Of a stretch of 41,747 nt of DNA, positions 6,540 to 14,719 are shown in pieces. The stretch lies in the NCBI GenBank assembly GCA_031553655.1, contig JAVBLG010000013.1, positions 1 through 41,747 of the forward strand, in the 5' to 3' direction. The position numbers and the translations under genes were made by a program. The stretch is from JAVBLG01 sp031553655. GTDB lineage: Bacteria > Desulfobacterota > Desulfovibrionia > Desulfovibrionales > Desulfovibrionaceae. Under the pieces are notes generated by a model. That model was given only the letters and a program-made list of their open reading frames with translations, ran no database searches and had not been told where the DNA came from. The stretch's first letter is position 1, and each line of letters begins with the position of its first letter.

Positions 6540-8360
6540 ATGTCCGCCCCGCGTTTGAGCAGAGTTCTTTTGTACGTTGTGAGCATGGCGGCCATGATTA
6601 TGCTGCTGGTGTCTGTTGTTGCGAAAAACGCCCGCCAGCAATACGATTTCGGCGGTTCGCTCCACAAGGTTGAACTGGAGGGCGAATATCGCGCGGGTTC
6701 AAATCCGCCCGTTGTTTTCAATCCCAAAGACAAAAGCGCTTTCGATTCCATAAATGATGAAACAGTGATTTTTAAAGGCCATACATCTGCCGCTATACCG
6801 GCGGGAAAAACTGTTTTTGTGCGCATAAAGCACGTGCGCGCCTCCATTTTCGTTAACGGAACATGTGTTTTCACCATTGGCGACGAAAAAAACCGTACGC
6901 CTTTCACCGCCTCGCCGGGCAATATCTGGGCCTCTTTTATCAGCCATGGCATATCACCTGGCGATACGGTGGAAATAAGAGTGAGCCGCGTGCATCACTT
7001 TTCCCACCCCCGGCAGATCGGCTTGCTGTTTAACAATATGTGCTACGGTTCCGTGTGGCCCTTGGCCCTGGAGCAGATGCGCAAGGACTGGTGGACTTAT
7101 CCGCTGGGGGCTTTTCTGGCCTCTCTGGCTCTGATCCTGGGCGCGCTGGCAACGGTGTTCATGATTCGCGGCCGCCGCACCCTTTCCGCTCAGGCTATGT
7201 TGCTCGTGGGCATGTATTTTTGTAGCGGAATGTGGCTGTTCATAGATTATTCCTTTATTTCGCTGTTGCTGCCCTGGCCCACGCTTGTGGTGACTTTGGA
7301 ATCGTTGCTGATAATTTTCAGCGGTATTTTTATTCTTATTTTTATACTGGGCCTGCTCACCGGGCGCAGGCTTTTCATTGGCTCGTGCGCGGCGGCCCTG
7401 GTGATGTTGCTGACCATGGTGGCCATTATTCTGCAACTTGCAGGAATTTTTGACCTATTTGTTTCTCAGCGCTACATACATATTGTTTTGGGGCTTTCCG
7501 TAACGGTGACGCTTGTCTGTCTGTTCATGGAACGGCGCGCGGGCAATCAAACAGCTGGAACAGCCCTTTTAACCTTTGTTCCGGTAACGGTTTTGTCGGG
7601 CCTTGAAGTCATCTTGTACAATTCTGGGCATATTTTCGACGGTATGCTGATTGGCGCGGGTTTGTTTCTGACCGCGCTTCTCCATGTGCTGTTTATGATA
7701 AACATGGCCCAGAATGAAGCGGAGCGCGCCGCTGTTCTTGAAAAGCAGATTGTGGAAAGCCGTATTGCCGTTTCCCTGAGCCAGATTCGCCCTCATTTTC
7801 TGTATAACGTATTTACCGGAATCGGGCAGTTGTGCGCGGTGGAACCGGCCAGAGCGGAGAGCGCCATATATGACTTTGCCGCCTTTTTGCGCGGCAATCT
7901 TGAATCGCTCAGCAGCACGGCCTTTATTCCCGTGGAAAAGGAACTTGAACATGCGCGTCACTATCTGGCCCTGGAGGAAATGCGCTTCGGCAGCCGGCTG
8001 CGCGTGGATTGGAATATAAAGAGCGGCGGATTCATGGTGCCCGCGCTGTCCATTCAGCCTCTGGTGGAAAATGCGGTGCGCTGGGGCATGCGCGAAGACG
8101 GTATTACTATTGTCATAAGCACGGGAAAATATGACGGCGGCCACACCGTGACGGTTGAAGATAACGGTAGGGGCCTTAACGCCAATGCGGCTGGTTGCGG
8201 CCCGACGGCACGCGAAGACGGGCGCGAGCATATCGGATTGGCCAGCATCCACTACCGTCTGGCAGCCATGGATGCCGGGCGGCTGGAAATTTCCACCGGA
8301 AATGGCGGAGGAGTGACCGCCGTGATTTATATATCTAATGACATAAAAGGAAAGAAATGA
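6540..8360 (+). CDS. LytS/YehU-family sensor histidine kinase with 7TM sensor
   Basis: The 606-residue product has one N-terminal membrane segment, a periplasmic beta-rich domain (about 30-170, with FVRIKHVRASIFVNG), and a cluster of about seven membrane helices (about 185-395) resembling 7TMR-DISM receptors. A His_kinase (PF06580) and HATPase domain follow. The phospho-acceptor is His419 in SQIRPHFLYNVF; ATP-binding motifs are VENAVRWGM (N box) and DNGRGLN (G1 box). AAGGA lies eight bases before the ATG at 6540. The stop overlaps the start of the response regulator by four bases. It should autophosphorylate in response to an external ligand or carbohydrate bound by the periplasmic domain and pass phosphate to the next protein. 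The signal is unknown. Confidence 0.88.
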   Translation: MSAPRLSRVLLYVVSMAAMIMLLVSVVAKNARQQYDFGGSLHKVELEGEYRAGSNPPVVFNPKDKSAFDSINDETVIFKGHTSAAIPAGKTVFVRIKHVRASIFVNGTCVFTIGDEKNRTPFTASPGNIWASFISHGISPGDTVEIRVSRVHHFSHPRQIGLLFNNMCYGSVWPLALEQMRKDWWTYPLGAFLASLALILGALATVFMIRGRRTLSAQAMLLVGMYFCSGMWLFIDYSFISLLLPWPTLVVTLESLLIIFSGIFILIFILGLLTGRRLFIGSCAAALVMLLTMVAIILQLAGIFDLFVSQRYIHIVLGLSVTVTLVCLFMERRAGNQTAGTALLTFVPVTVLSGLEVILYNSGHIFDGMLIGAGLFLTALLHVLFMINMAQNEAERAAVLEKQIVESRIAVSLSQIRPHFLYNVFTGIGQLCAVEPARAESAIYDFAAFLRGNLESLSSTAFIPVEKELEHARHYLALEEMRFGSRLRVDWNIKSGGFMVPALSIQPLVENAVRWGMREDGITIVISTGKYDGGHTVTVEDNGRGLNANAAGCGPTAREDGREHIGLASIHYRLAAMDAGRLEISTGNGGGVTAVIYISNDIKGKK

Positions 8361-9133
8361 ACATAATCGCCGTGGATGACGAACCGTTGGCTCTGGACAA
8401 TTTGATTTCGGCCATAAAAAAAGCCGTGCCCCAGGGAGTTGTGCGCGGTTTTTCCAGACCTGGCGAAGCCTTGGCGGCCATTCAGGACAGCCCGGCCGAC
8501 GTGGCTTTTATGGATATAAAAATGGTCGGCATGAATGGGGTTGAGCTTGCGCTGCGCTTTAAAGAAACCTGCCCGTTCGTAAATATAATTTTTGTGACCG
8601 CCCATGATGAATATGCGCTCGCAGCCCTGAAAGCGCGCGCTTCTGGCTATTTGCTCAAACCGGTCACGGCTGGGGCCATACGCGAGGAACTGGACAATTT
8701 GCGCATACCGTTAAAGCCCGCGCAGCGCATTGTGGTTCGCACCTTTGGCGATTTCGAGGTGTTCGCGGGCGATTTGCCTTTGCATTTTGGCCGCAGCAAG
8801 GCAAAGGAACTATTTGGCCTGCTTATTGACAGGCGTGGAGCGGGGGTTACCACATCTGAAGCCTGCCTTGCGCTGTGGCCGGGCAGATCTGTGGATTTTT
8901 CCCTGCAAAGGCAGTTTCAGACTGTGGTTTCCGAAATGCTCAGGAGTTTCAGAAATGTTGAGGCCGAATATGTGATTCTGCGCCGTCGCAATTTTTTGGC
9001 CGTGGACACGACCAGGGTGGATTGCGATTTATACCGCATGGTTGAAGGCGAAGCAGCGGCTATCAATTCCTTCCAGGGGCGCTATATGCTCGGCTATACG
9101 TGGGCGAAGCCGGTTTTGCCCGGACGAAGTTAG
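8357..9133 (+). CDS. Response regulator with SARP-like DNA-binding output
   Basis: The 258-residue product begins with a receiver domain (residues 1-115): acidic pocket in VDDEP, phospho-acceptor Asp53 in AFMDIKM, conserved Thr in FVTAHDE and Lys in LLKPV. Instead of the LytTR domain usual beside LytS kinases, the C-terminal half (about 125-258) starts with IVVRTFGDFEVF, continues through FGRSKAKELFGLLIDRRG and CLALWPG, and ends in YMLGYTWA. That is the winged-helix plus short BTAD-like pattern of SARP-type regulators. It is translationally coupled to the kinase (ATGA). Targets are unknown; the adjacent upstream genes are candidates. The gene is convergent with the LysR gene, separated by 17 bp. 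Confidence 0.85.
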   Translation: MNIIAVDDEPLALDNLISAIKKAVPQGVVRGFSRPGEALAAIQDSPADVAFMDIKMVGMNGVELALRFKETCPFVNIIFVTAHDEYALAALKARASGYLLKPVTAGAIREELDNLRIPLKPAQRIVVRTFGDFEVFAGDLPLHFGRSKAKELFGLLIDRRGAGVTTSEACLALWPGRSVDFSLQRQFQTVVSEMLRSFRNVEAEYVILRRRNFLAVDTTRVDCDLYRMVEGEAAAINSFQGRYMLGYTWAKPVLPGRS

Positions 9134-9150
9134 GGGCTGTTTCCAAGTCA

Positions 9151-10044
9151 TCAAATTTTATTAATTTCAAGCAACAATTGTTTGAATATGCCTATAACAT
9201 CATTCTCGCTTTCGTTTTCGCGCTCTATCATAAAATAGTTTATATCTTCAGGCTGTGTAGCCGATTCAACTTCCTTCATGAGCCCTTGCTCAAGATATTG
9301 CTTCACGCAACAGCGGGGTATAATCGTCATTCCCGCATCCTCAAGTACAAGATTTTTGATGGATTCCATGTCGGAAAGAATAGTTGGCGTACGCATGCCA
9401 GAATACCAGGATTGTTTCTTGAGCCAGCGTATGGCCACATCATGAGCTTTTGTTCCTTTTTCCCGGAGAATAAAAGGCTGATTCGCAAAATTTCCATGCG
9501 CCAATTCCGTGCTATAAGCCGCGTATCGTGATGAGCTGATTGCCAGTATGCATGGTTCCACAAGAAGCGATGTGAATTTTAGCCTTGAAAACCCTGGGGA
9601 AATCGGAGCAAAACCAAGATCCACAAAACCGTTTTGAACCCATGTGGCTATGGAGTACGCCGTTCCGAAGTGGAGACGAATATCAATATTCGGGTATTTT
9701 TCCAAAATTTCTTTCAGGGCGGATGTCAAAAAATGAGTCCCCATAACAGAAGATGCGGCAATATTCAGAGTTCCGTACAGGCCTTTTTCTCCGGTTGCCG
9801 TAGTACCTTTAATTTCATCAATTAGTTGAAAGAGTTTGTCAACTTTTCGGAGAAGCAGCTTGCCTTCTGCGGTTAGCCGCATGTTTGAGCTTGACCGGAC
9901 AATCAGTTGATATCCCAATGCCTGTTCAAGAGATTGAATATGATGCGTTACGGTCGGCTGGGTCATAAAAAGGTCTTGCGCGGCCTTGGTGAAGCTCCCG
10001 GTTGAGGCTACCTTCAGGTACGTTTTGAGATGGGAAATTTTCAT
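9151..10044 (-). CDS. LysR-family transcriptional regulator
   Basis: The protein has an N-terminal winged helix-turn-helix (ISHLKTYLKVASTGSFTKAA, then QPTVTHHIQSLEQALG and LTAEGKLLL) and a two-lobed effector domain with GLYGTLNIAASSVMG and FVDLGFAPISPG. The ATG at 10044 is preceded by AAAGGAAA at a good distance and gives 298 residues; a longer reading from 10086 adds 14 residues that are not family-like. It lies downstream of the dehydrogenase and transporter genes on the same strand, separated from them by a terminator, so it has its own promoter in 10045-10200. It most likely senses a dicarboxylate and controls the neighbouring dehydrogenase, transporter and flavoprotein genes. Confidence 0.9.
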   Translation of the reverse strand: MKISHLKTYLKVASTGSFTKAAQDLFMTQPTVTHHIQSLEQALGYQLIVRSSSNMRLTAEGKLLLRKVDKLFQLIDEIKGTTATGEKGLYGTLNIAASSVMGTHFLTSALKEILEKYPNIDIRLHFGTAYSIATWVQNGFVDLGFAPISPGFSRLKFTSLLVEPCILAISSSRYAAYSTELAHGNFANQPFILREKGTKAHDVAIRWLKKQSWYSGMRTPTILSDMESIKNLVLEDAGMTIIPRCCVKQYLEQGLMKEVESATQPEDINYFMIERENESENDVIGIFKQLLLEINKI

Positions 10045-10097
10045 CATAATTTCCTTTATGGTCTGAAACCTCGGGGCAATCCGCACGGCTCCTATTC

Positions 10098-10142
10098 GCC
10101 GGAGACGGAGTCAGTCGGCGGATGGGAGCCGGCTGTGGATTT
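10098..10142. repeat. Short dispersed element, copy 1 (tRNA-like remnant)
   Basis: This sequence shares an identical 13-base core TCAGTCGGCGGAT (10111-10123) with 18137-18149. The flanks (GCCGG 5', GAGC and TGGATT 3') are also shared at nearly the same spacing. The core resembles a tRNA D-arm, but no full cloverleaf can be drawn. It lies in the leader of the LysR gene. Confidence 0.4.
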
Positions 10143-10201
10143 AAATCGCGTGTCTGTGACTGTTTACAGGTAGTATTGGCAAGGATTAATACGCCTGTCC
10201 A

Positions 10202-10240
10202 GATAAGAAAAAAGGGCTCCGCGCGAATGTGGCGGAGCCC
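10202..10240 (-). terminator. Rho-independent terminator of the dehydrogenase gene
   Basis: GGGCTCCGC (10214-10222) and GCGGAGCCC (10232-10240) form a perfect 9-bp GC-rich stem with a nine-base loop. On the minus strand the stem is followed by six T residues (complement of 10208-10213). It lies 11 bp after the dehydrogenase stop codon and separates it from the LysR gene. Confidence 0.92.
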
Positions 10241-10250
10241 TCGTGATTTG

Positions 10251-11318
10251 TTATTTCTGAATTTTGGCGATGATCTCGTCCGTAACTTCGGTTGTTTTGG
10301 CCTTGCCGCCAAGATCCGGCACAAGCACCCGCGCCTCGCCGGTAACGGCCTTGATGCCCTCAACAATGAGGTCGGCCTCATGTTTATGACCCAGGAAGTC
10401 GAGCATCAGGGCGCCGGTCCAGATCATGGCGATGGGGTTGGCGATGCCCATGCCGATGATGTCCGGGGCCGAGCCGTGCACCGGTTCGAACATGGAAGGA
10501 AATTTCCGCTCTGGGTTGATGTTCACACTGGGGGAGAGCCCCAGGCTGCCGCTTATGGCCCCGCCGATGTCCGTGAGGATGTCGCCGAACATGTTTGAAG
10601 CCACGGCCACGTCCACGGACTCCGGCTTGAGCACGAGCCTGGCGGCCATGGCGTCCACAAGCATCCGCTCGGTTTTCACGTTGGGAAACTCTACCGCCAG
10701 ACGTTCAAAGCATTCATCCCACAGAGTAAGGGTGTGCCGCTGGGCATTGGATTTTGTTACGCAGATAAGGTGTTTGCGCCGGGTCATAGCCAGTTCGAAG
10801 GCATAACGTATGATGCGTTCCACTCCAACTCTGGTGAATACCGAAGTCTCCAGAGCCAATTCAAAGGGCATGTCGGGGTGGACGCGGCCGCCGGCCCCGG
10901 CATATTCGCCTTCGGTGTTTTCGCGGACCACAACAAGATCTATGTCACCGTGCTTCTTTCCGGCCAGCGGACTCTTTATACCCGGCATCAGGTAGCTCGG
11001 CCTGGCGCAGACATATTGGTCGAAGCCGAGGCGGATTTTAATAAGCAGGCCATGCAGCGAAACATGGTCCGGCACCTGCTTGGGCAGGCCCACTGCGCCG
11101 AAGTAGATGGCGTCAAAGGGGCGCAGAATGTCCAGGCCGTTCTCGGGCATCATTGAGCCGTTCTGGAGGTAGTAATCGCACCCCCAGGGGAAATATTCGT
11201 AATGCATCTTGTATGCGCCGGTGGCCTTGCCCACCGCGTCCAGAACGCGCACGCCCTCAGGCGTAACTTCTTGTCCGATGCCGTCGCCGGGAATGACCGC
11301 GATCTTGTATTCCTTCAT
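10251..11318 (-). CDS. Tartrate / D-malate dehydrogenase (TtuC/DmlA family)
   Basis: The 355-residue product belongs to the isocitrate/isopropylmalate dehydrogenase superfamily (beta-decarboxylating). It has IAVIPGDGIGQEVTPEG at the N-terminus, VVVRENTEGEYAGAGG, the catalytic Lys in ICVTKSNAQRHT, metal-binding Asp residues in VASNMFGDILTDIGG, and FEPVHGSAPDIIGMGIANP for NAD binding. GVERIIRYAFELAMTRR and LTLWDECF are characteristic of the tartrate dehydrogenase/D-malate dehydrogenase branch. It would oxidise and decarboxylate D-malate or tartrate-type substrates to pyruvate or related products with NAD in the cytoplasm. The transporter gene 109 bp upstream on the same strand supplies a substrate route. 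Distinguishing malate from tartrate preference needs assay. Confidence 0.88.
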   Translation of the reverse strand: MKEYKIAVIPGDGIGQEVTPEGVRVLDAVGKATGAYKMHYEYFPWGCDYYLQNGSMMPENGLDILRPFDAIYFGAVGLPKQVPDHVSLHGLLIKIRLGFDQYVCARPSYLMPGIKSPLAGKKHGDIDLVVVRENTEGEYAGAGGRVHPDMPFELALETSVFTRVGVERIIRYAFELAMTRRKHLICVTKSNAQRHTLTLWDECFERLAVEFPNVKTERMLVDAMAARLVLKPESVDVAVASNMFGDILTDIGGAISGSLGLSPSVNINPERKFPSMFEPVHGSAPDIIGMGIANPIAMIWTGALMLDFLGHKHEADLIVEGIKAVTGEARVLVPDLGGKAKTTEVTDEIIAKIQK

Positions 11319-11426
11319 GACTTGCCTCTCTCCTGTTTTTTCCGGACGTAAGCCGGGTTATTTAGAACGTTTTGCGAATGAAATTAGCGAAATGCTATAA
11401 TTGAACGCGCCTTGCACGATTTTTGG

Positions 11427-12860
11427 CTAAAATTTGATCATAAGCAGATAGGGATAACTCACGCCCAGAAGCACGGTGATGAACACGGTGCCGAAGACCA
11501 GGCCCAGAGTCCAGAACGCTTTTCTGCTGATGTAGCCGCTGCCGTAGTAGATAGGGCTGGGCCCGGTGGCGTAGGGGGTGAGGATGCCCATGAGCCCCAG
11601 GGTGGCGCACAACAGCAAGGCTATGACGCGCATCGGCATGTTCGGTACACTCGCGACCGTGACCAGAATCACCGGCAAAAGCGCCGTGGTGTGGGCGGTG
11701 AGACTGGCAAACATATAGTGCACGTAGAAGAACATGGCGACCATGGCCAGGATCAGCGCGGTTATGGACAGCCCGGACATGGAGGTGGCGGCCAGAGTGG
11801 CGAACCATTTGAGGAACCCTACCTTGGCCAGGCCGTCGGCCAGGGCCACCAGGGTGCCGAACCATACCAAAACGTTCCAGGCGTTCTTGTTGCTGATAAC
11901 GTCGGACCAGTTGACCACATCGAATATGATCATCAGGGAAAGGACCATCAAGGCCACAGTTGTGGCGTTGAACATCTTGCCCCCGAAAATCCATAGAACC
12001 AGGGCGAATACGGCCAGGCCGGCCATAGTCCACTCTTTGCGCGTGATTGGCCCCATATTGGCCAATTCGGTTCTGGCCCATTTGGGCGCGTCATCACTAC
12101 GTTTGGCCGTGGGGGGATAGATTACATAGGTAAGCCAGGGCACAAGCAGGAACATAATGACACAGGCCGGGGCCAGGGCGGTGAACCATTCAACCCACTC
12201 GAACTTCAGCTGGATCGTCTTTTCCAACAGGGACATGGCCAACAGGTTGGGGGCCAGGGCGGTGAGGAACATGGTTGAGGTGACGCAGGTGGTGGCCAGA
12301 GCTACCCACATCAGGTAGCCGCCGATCTTGCGCGGCTCGTGTTCGGGAGTGGAACCATAGAGAGGCGGGATATTCTTGATGATCGGGAAGATCGTGCCAC
12401 CGCTGCGTGCCGTGTTGGACGGGGTGAAGGGTGCCAGAACCAGGTCGGCCAGGGCCACGGCATAGCCCAGGCCGAGAGTGGAACGCCCCAGCGTTTTGAT
12501 CAGAACCAGGGAGATGCGTCGGCCCAGCCCGGTTTTTTCGTAACCCATGGCAAACATGAAGGCCACAAAGATCAGCCAGACCGTGCCGTTGGAAAAACCA
12601 GACAGAGCCCAGCGCACCGCGTCGGATGCCACCGCGGCTTTTCCTGGCGCGGACGGGACAAGGTTCAGGGCCGCCCCGAGACTGATGCCGAACAGGCCCA
12701 CGGCCGCTGCCGGAAAAGGTTCAATAATGAGCGCCGTGATCACGGCTACAAACAGGGCGAAATACTGCCAGGCGTGAGGGGCGAGGCCGTTGGGGGTGGG
12801 GATCAGGAAAATCACGGCTCCTACGACAATTGGAAGGATTAATTTCCAAACGTTCTTCAT
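11427..12860 (-). CDS. DASS-family dicarboxylate/anion transporter (CitT/TtdT-like)
   Basis: The 477-residue integral membrane protein has about twelve to fourteen hydrophobic segments. It shows the divalent anion:sodium symporter signatures: SNTARSGGTIFPII in the first half and YFY-like HYMFASLTAHTTALLPVI in the second, with ATGPSPIYYGSGYIS near the end. This branch includes the citrate/succinate (CitT), tartrate/succinate (TtdT) and plastid malate carriers. Lying immediately before the tartrate/D-malate dehydrogenase, it probably imports that substrate, possibly in exchange for succinate. It is divergent from the periplasmic flavoprotein, with a 283-bp intergenic region between them. The ATG at 12860 begins the first membrane segment MKNVWKLILPIVVGA. 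Confidence 0.9.
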   Translation of the reverse strand: MKNVWKLILPIVVGAVIFLIPTPNGLAPHAWQYFALFVAVITALIIEPFPAAAVGLFGISLGAALNLVPSAPGKAAVASDAVRWALSGFSNGTVWLIFVAFMFAMGYEKTGLGRRISLVLIKTLGRSTLGLGYAVALADLVLAPFTPSNTARSGGTIFPIIKNIPPLYGSTPEHEPRKIGGYLMWVALATTCVTSTMFLTALAPNLLAMSLLEKTIQLKFEWVEWFTALAPACVIMFLLVPWLTYVIYPPTAKRSDDAPKWARTELANMGPITRKEWTMAGLAVFALVLWIFGGKMFNATTVALMVLSLMIIFDVVNWSDVISNKNAWNVLVWFGTLVALADGLAKVGFLKWFATLAATSMSGLSITALILAMVAMFFYVHYMFASLTAHTTALLPVILVTVASVPNMPMRVIALLLCATLGLMGILTPYATGPSPIYYGSGYISRKAFWTLGLVFGTVFITVLLGVSYPYLLMIKF

Positions 12861-13142
12861 GGTCGTCGCTTCCTTGTTATGGTTAGCTTATGCACGTGGG
12901 GTTTGCGCTCGAGCAAACAATGCCTGTTTTCTCCATGGAGTAGAGTTTGGTATTACATTAAGGTATGCGGGGTTTTTGTGGCAAATTCAAAAATCGTATA
13001 CTGCAAATAGATTTTTACGAATATGCAATGGGCGAGATCCTCAGGCCGCTTTTTCACCAGGCAAACGCATATTGATTTGCCCGGCAACCAAATAAGATGT
13101 ATAAGGTGATTGCCTTTTTATGTAATTGTAGCTGGAGGCAAT
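12861..13142. promoter_or_regulatory. Divergent control region between transporter and flavoprotein genes
   Basis: This 282-bp gene-free stretch separates divergently transcribed genes and must hold both promoters. It contains GTTTGC-GCTCGA-GCAAAC (12901-12918), an inverted repeat with six-base arms 41 bp before the transporter start. Around 12985-13025 is an AT-rich segment with AAAAATC and GATTTTT arms and repeated TGCAA. These are plausible LysR operator sites of the T-N11-A kind, but no site can be assigned firmly. Confidence 0.5.
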
Positions 13143-14705
13143 ATGACAAAGCCCACAAGACGCGCTTTTTTGAAGGCGGCCCCCGCTGTGGCCGCCGGAC
13201 TGCTGGCGGCTGGAACCGGAACGTCCGAGGCCGCCACGGCCGCTAATGACCCTCAAATCAAATGGAATGACACTGTCGACATCATTGTGGTAGGCAGCGG
13301 CATGGCGGCCACGGTTGCCGCCGTTTACGCGGCCAGGCACGGCGCGAAAACTCTCATGCTGGAAAAAATGGCTGTGCCCGGCGGCACCAGTGCGGTGAGC
13401 AATGCGACCTTTGCCGTGGCTGGAAGTGATCTCCAGGAAAAACACGGAATTAAAGACGACTGGCAGTCATTTTTTAATGACATGGAAAAGCGCTCCAACG
13501 GGCTGAACAACCCGGAATTGCACGAGATTATCGCCAAACGCTCCGTGGAGGCGTATAATTTCCTCAAGGGCGAGGGAGCGAAATTTGACGATACCTTGTC
13601 CGCCATTGGCGGGCAGTCTGTTGCGCGGGTTATCTCCCCCACAGTCAACGGCGAGGTTGGAGTCATGCTGCCGTTGCGCGCTAAATTTTTGAAGGAATAC
13701 AACGGCAGGCTCATCACCCGCTGCAAGGTGGAAGAAATCGTCTTTGACGAGACGGGACGCGCCATTGGCGTGAAAGCGCGCCTCAATTATCATTTTGATC
13801 CGTATCTGTATTCTGATGATCTGGAAAACAAGGGTGGGGAAACGGCGTATTTCAAGGCAAACAAGGCTGTTATTTGCGGCACTGGCGGTTACGCCAGAGA
13901 CAAGGTGCTGCGCGGCCGCGAATTTCCCAAATACAAAGATTTAGTTTCCAGCCAGCAGGTCGGAGCTACCATGAGCGGCTATGCCTTGCTGCAGAAGGCT
14001 GGCGCGTACATGGTTCATTCAAATTTTGTTCAGCATTCCTTACCGCTTGGGGCTATTCTGAGCTCCAAAGGCTTCATGATTGACCCCAAAACCGGCAAAC
14101 GTTTCACCAATGAATATGGCGACGACGGCTTCGGTTTGGGCAAAGACGCGCCTCTCGCCCGGTATAACGTTAATGTACCGGATTTTGTTGCCAAGTTTCT
14201 TAAAACAAGCGGCGGCGTGTATCCTATTGCCATTTTTGACAAAACCATTGCCGACACGTATGAAGACCCAGCCCAGTTCAAGCGAAATATCGGGGCCGGT
14301 TATGTGGTGGAGGCCGACAGTATTGAAGCTCTGGCCGAAAAAATCAAGATCGCTCCGGCCGTTCTTCGCGAAACCGCGGACCGTTATAACGCTTTTGTGG
14401 GCAAAGGTGAGGATGGTGATTTTCATAAACCCCTGCAGGCGTTGAAGGCCACGCGCATTGAAAAGGCTCCTTTCTATGCCTACTACGTGTACCCGCACCT
14501 GAATTATTGTCTGGGCGGAGCATACATCAACGGCAAGGCTCAGGTTATCGCCAATTACAGCGAAGACAAGCCTATCGCAGGCCTGTTCGCCGCCGGTGAA
14601 GCAACCGGCGGGGTACACGGCGCGGGAAGAATTTCTGGAACTGGCATAGCCGACTGCTGTGTTTTCGGCATGATTGCCGCGCAAAACGCTATTATCCAAA
14701 AGTGA
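13143..14705 (+). CDS. Tat-exported FAD-dependent reductase (fumarate reductase flavoprotein family)
   Basis: The ATG at 13143, with GGAGG four bases before, starts a Tat signal (TRRAFLKAAPAVAAGLLAAG). The mature protein of about 480 residues has an FAD-binding Rossmann motif (VDIIVVGSGMAATVAAVYAA, then LEKMAVPGGTSAVSN) and the C-terminal GGVHGAGRISGTGIADCCVF typical of flavocytochrome c fumarate reductases and urocanate reductase. Unlike Shewanella Fcc3 it lacks the tetraheme domain, which is encoded by the next gene. Several positions that are catalytic in Fcc3 differ: the twin-His region before MGG reads LNYCLGG, and the RFxNE segment is followed by YGDDGFGLGKDAP with no RDxxS-type Arg. 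The terminal electron acceptor is therefore probably not fumarate. It acts in the periplasm. Confidence 0.85.
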   Translation: MTKPTRRAFLKAAPAVAAGLLAAGTGTSEAATAANDPQIKWNDTVDIIVVGSGMAATVAAVYAARHGAKTLMLEKMAVPGGTSAVSNATFAVAGSDLQEKHGIKDDWQSFFNDMEKRSNGLNNPELHEIIAKRSVEAYNFLKGEGAKFDDTLSAIGGQSVARVISPTVNGEVGVMLPLRAKFLKEYNGRLITRCKVEEIVFDETGRAIGVKARLNYHFDPYLYSDDLENKGGETAYFKANKAVICGTGGYARDKVLRGREFPKYKDLVSSQQVGATMSGYALLQKAGAYMVHSNFVQHSLPLGAILSSKGFMIDPKTGKRFTNEYGDDGFGLGKDAPLARYNVNVPDFVAKFLKTSGGVYPIAIFDKTIADTYEDPAQFKRNIGAGYVVEADSIEALAEKIKIAPAVLRETADRYNAFVGKGEDGDFHKPLQALKATRIEKAPFYAYYVYPHLNYCLGGAYINGKAQVIANYSEDKPIAGLFAAGEATGGVHGAGRISGTGIADCCVFGMIAAQNAIIQK

Positions 14706-14719
14706 GAGGAAGGAACCCT

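Noticed and set aside
10098..10160. A tRNA gene suggested by D-arm and T-arm-like words
   Set aside because: Acceptor and T-stem pairings cannot be formed, so only a degenerate remnant is reported.
11412..12842. Several long plus-strand ORFs opposite the DASS transporter and dehydrogenase
   Set aside because: They are His/Gln/Gly-rich antisense shadows of GC-rich genes, with no ribosome binding sites or recognisable domains; the minus-strand frames contain full family motifs.
13143..14705. Simple annotation as fumarate reductase
   Set aside because: Key catalytic positions of Fcc3 appear substituted, so only the broader flavoprotein family is claimed.
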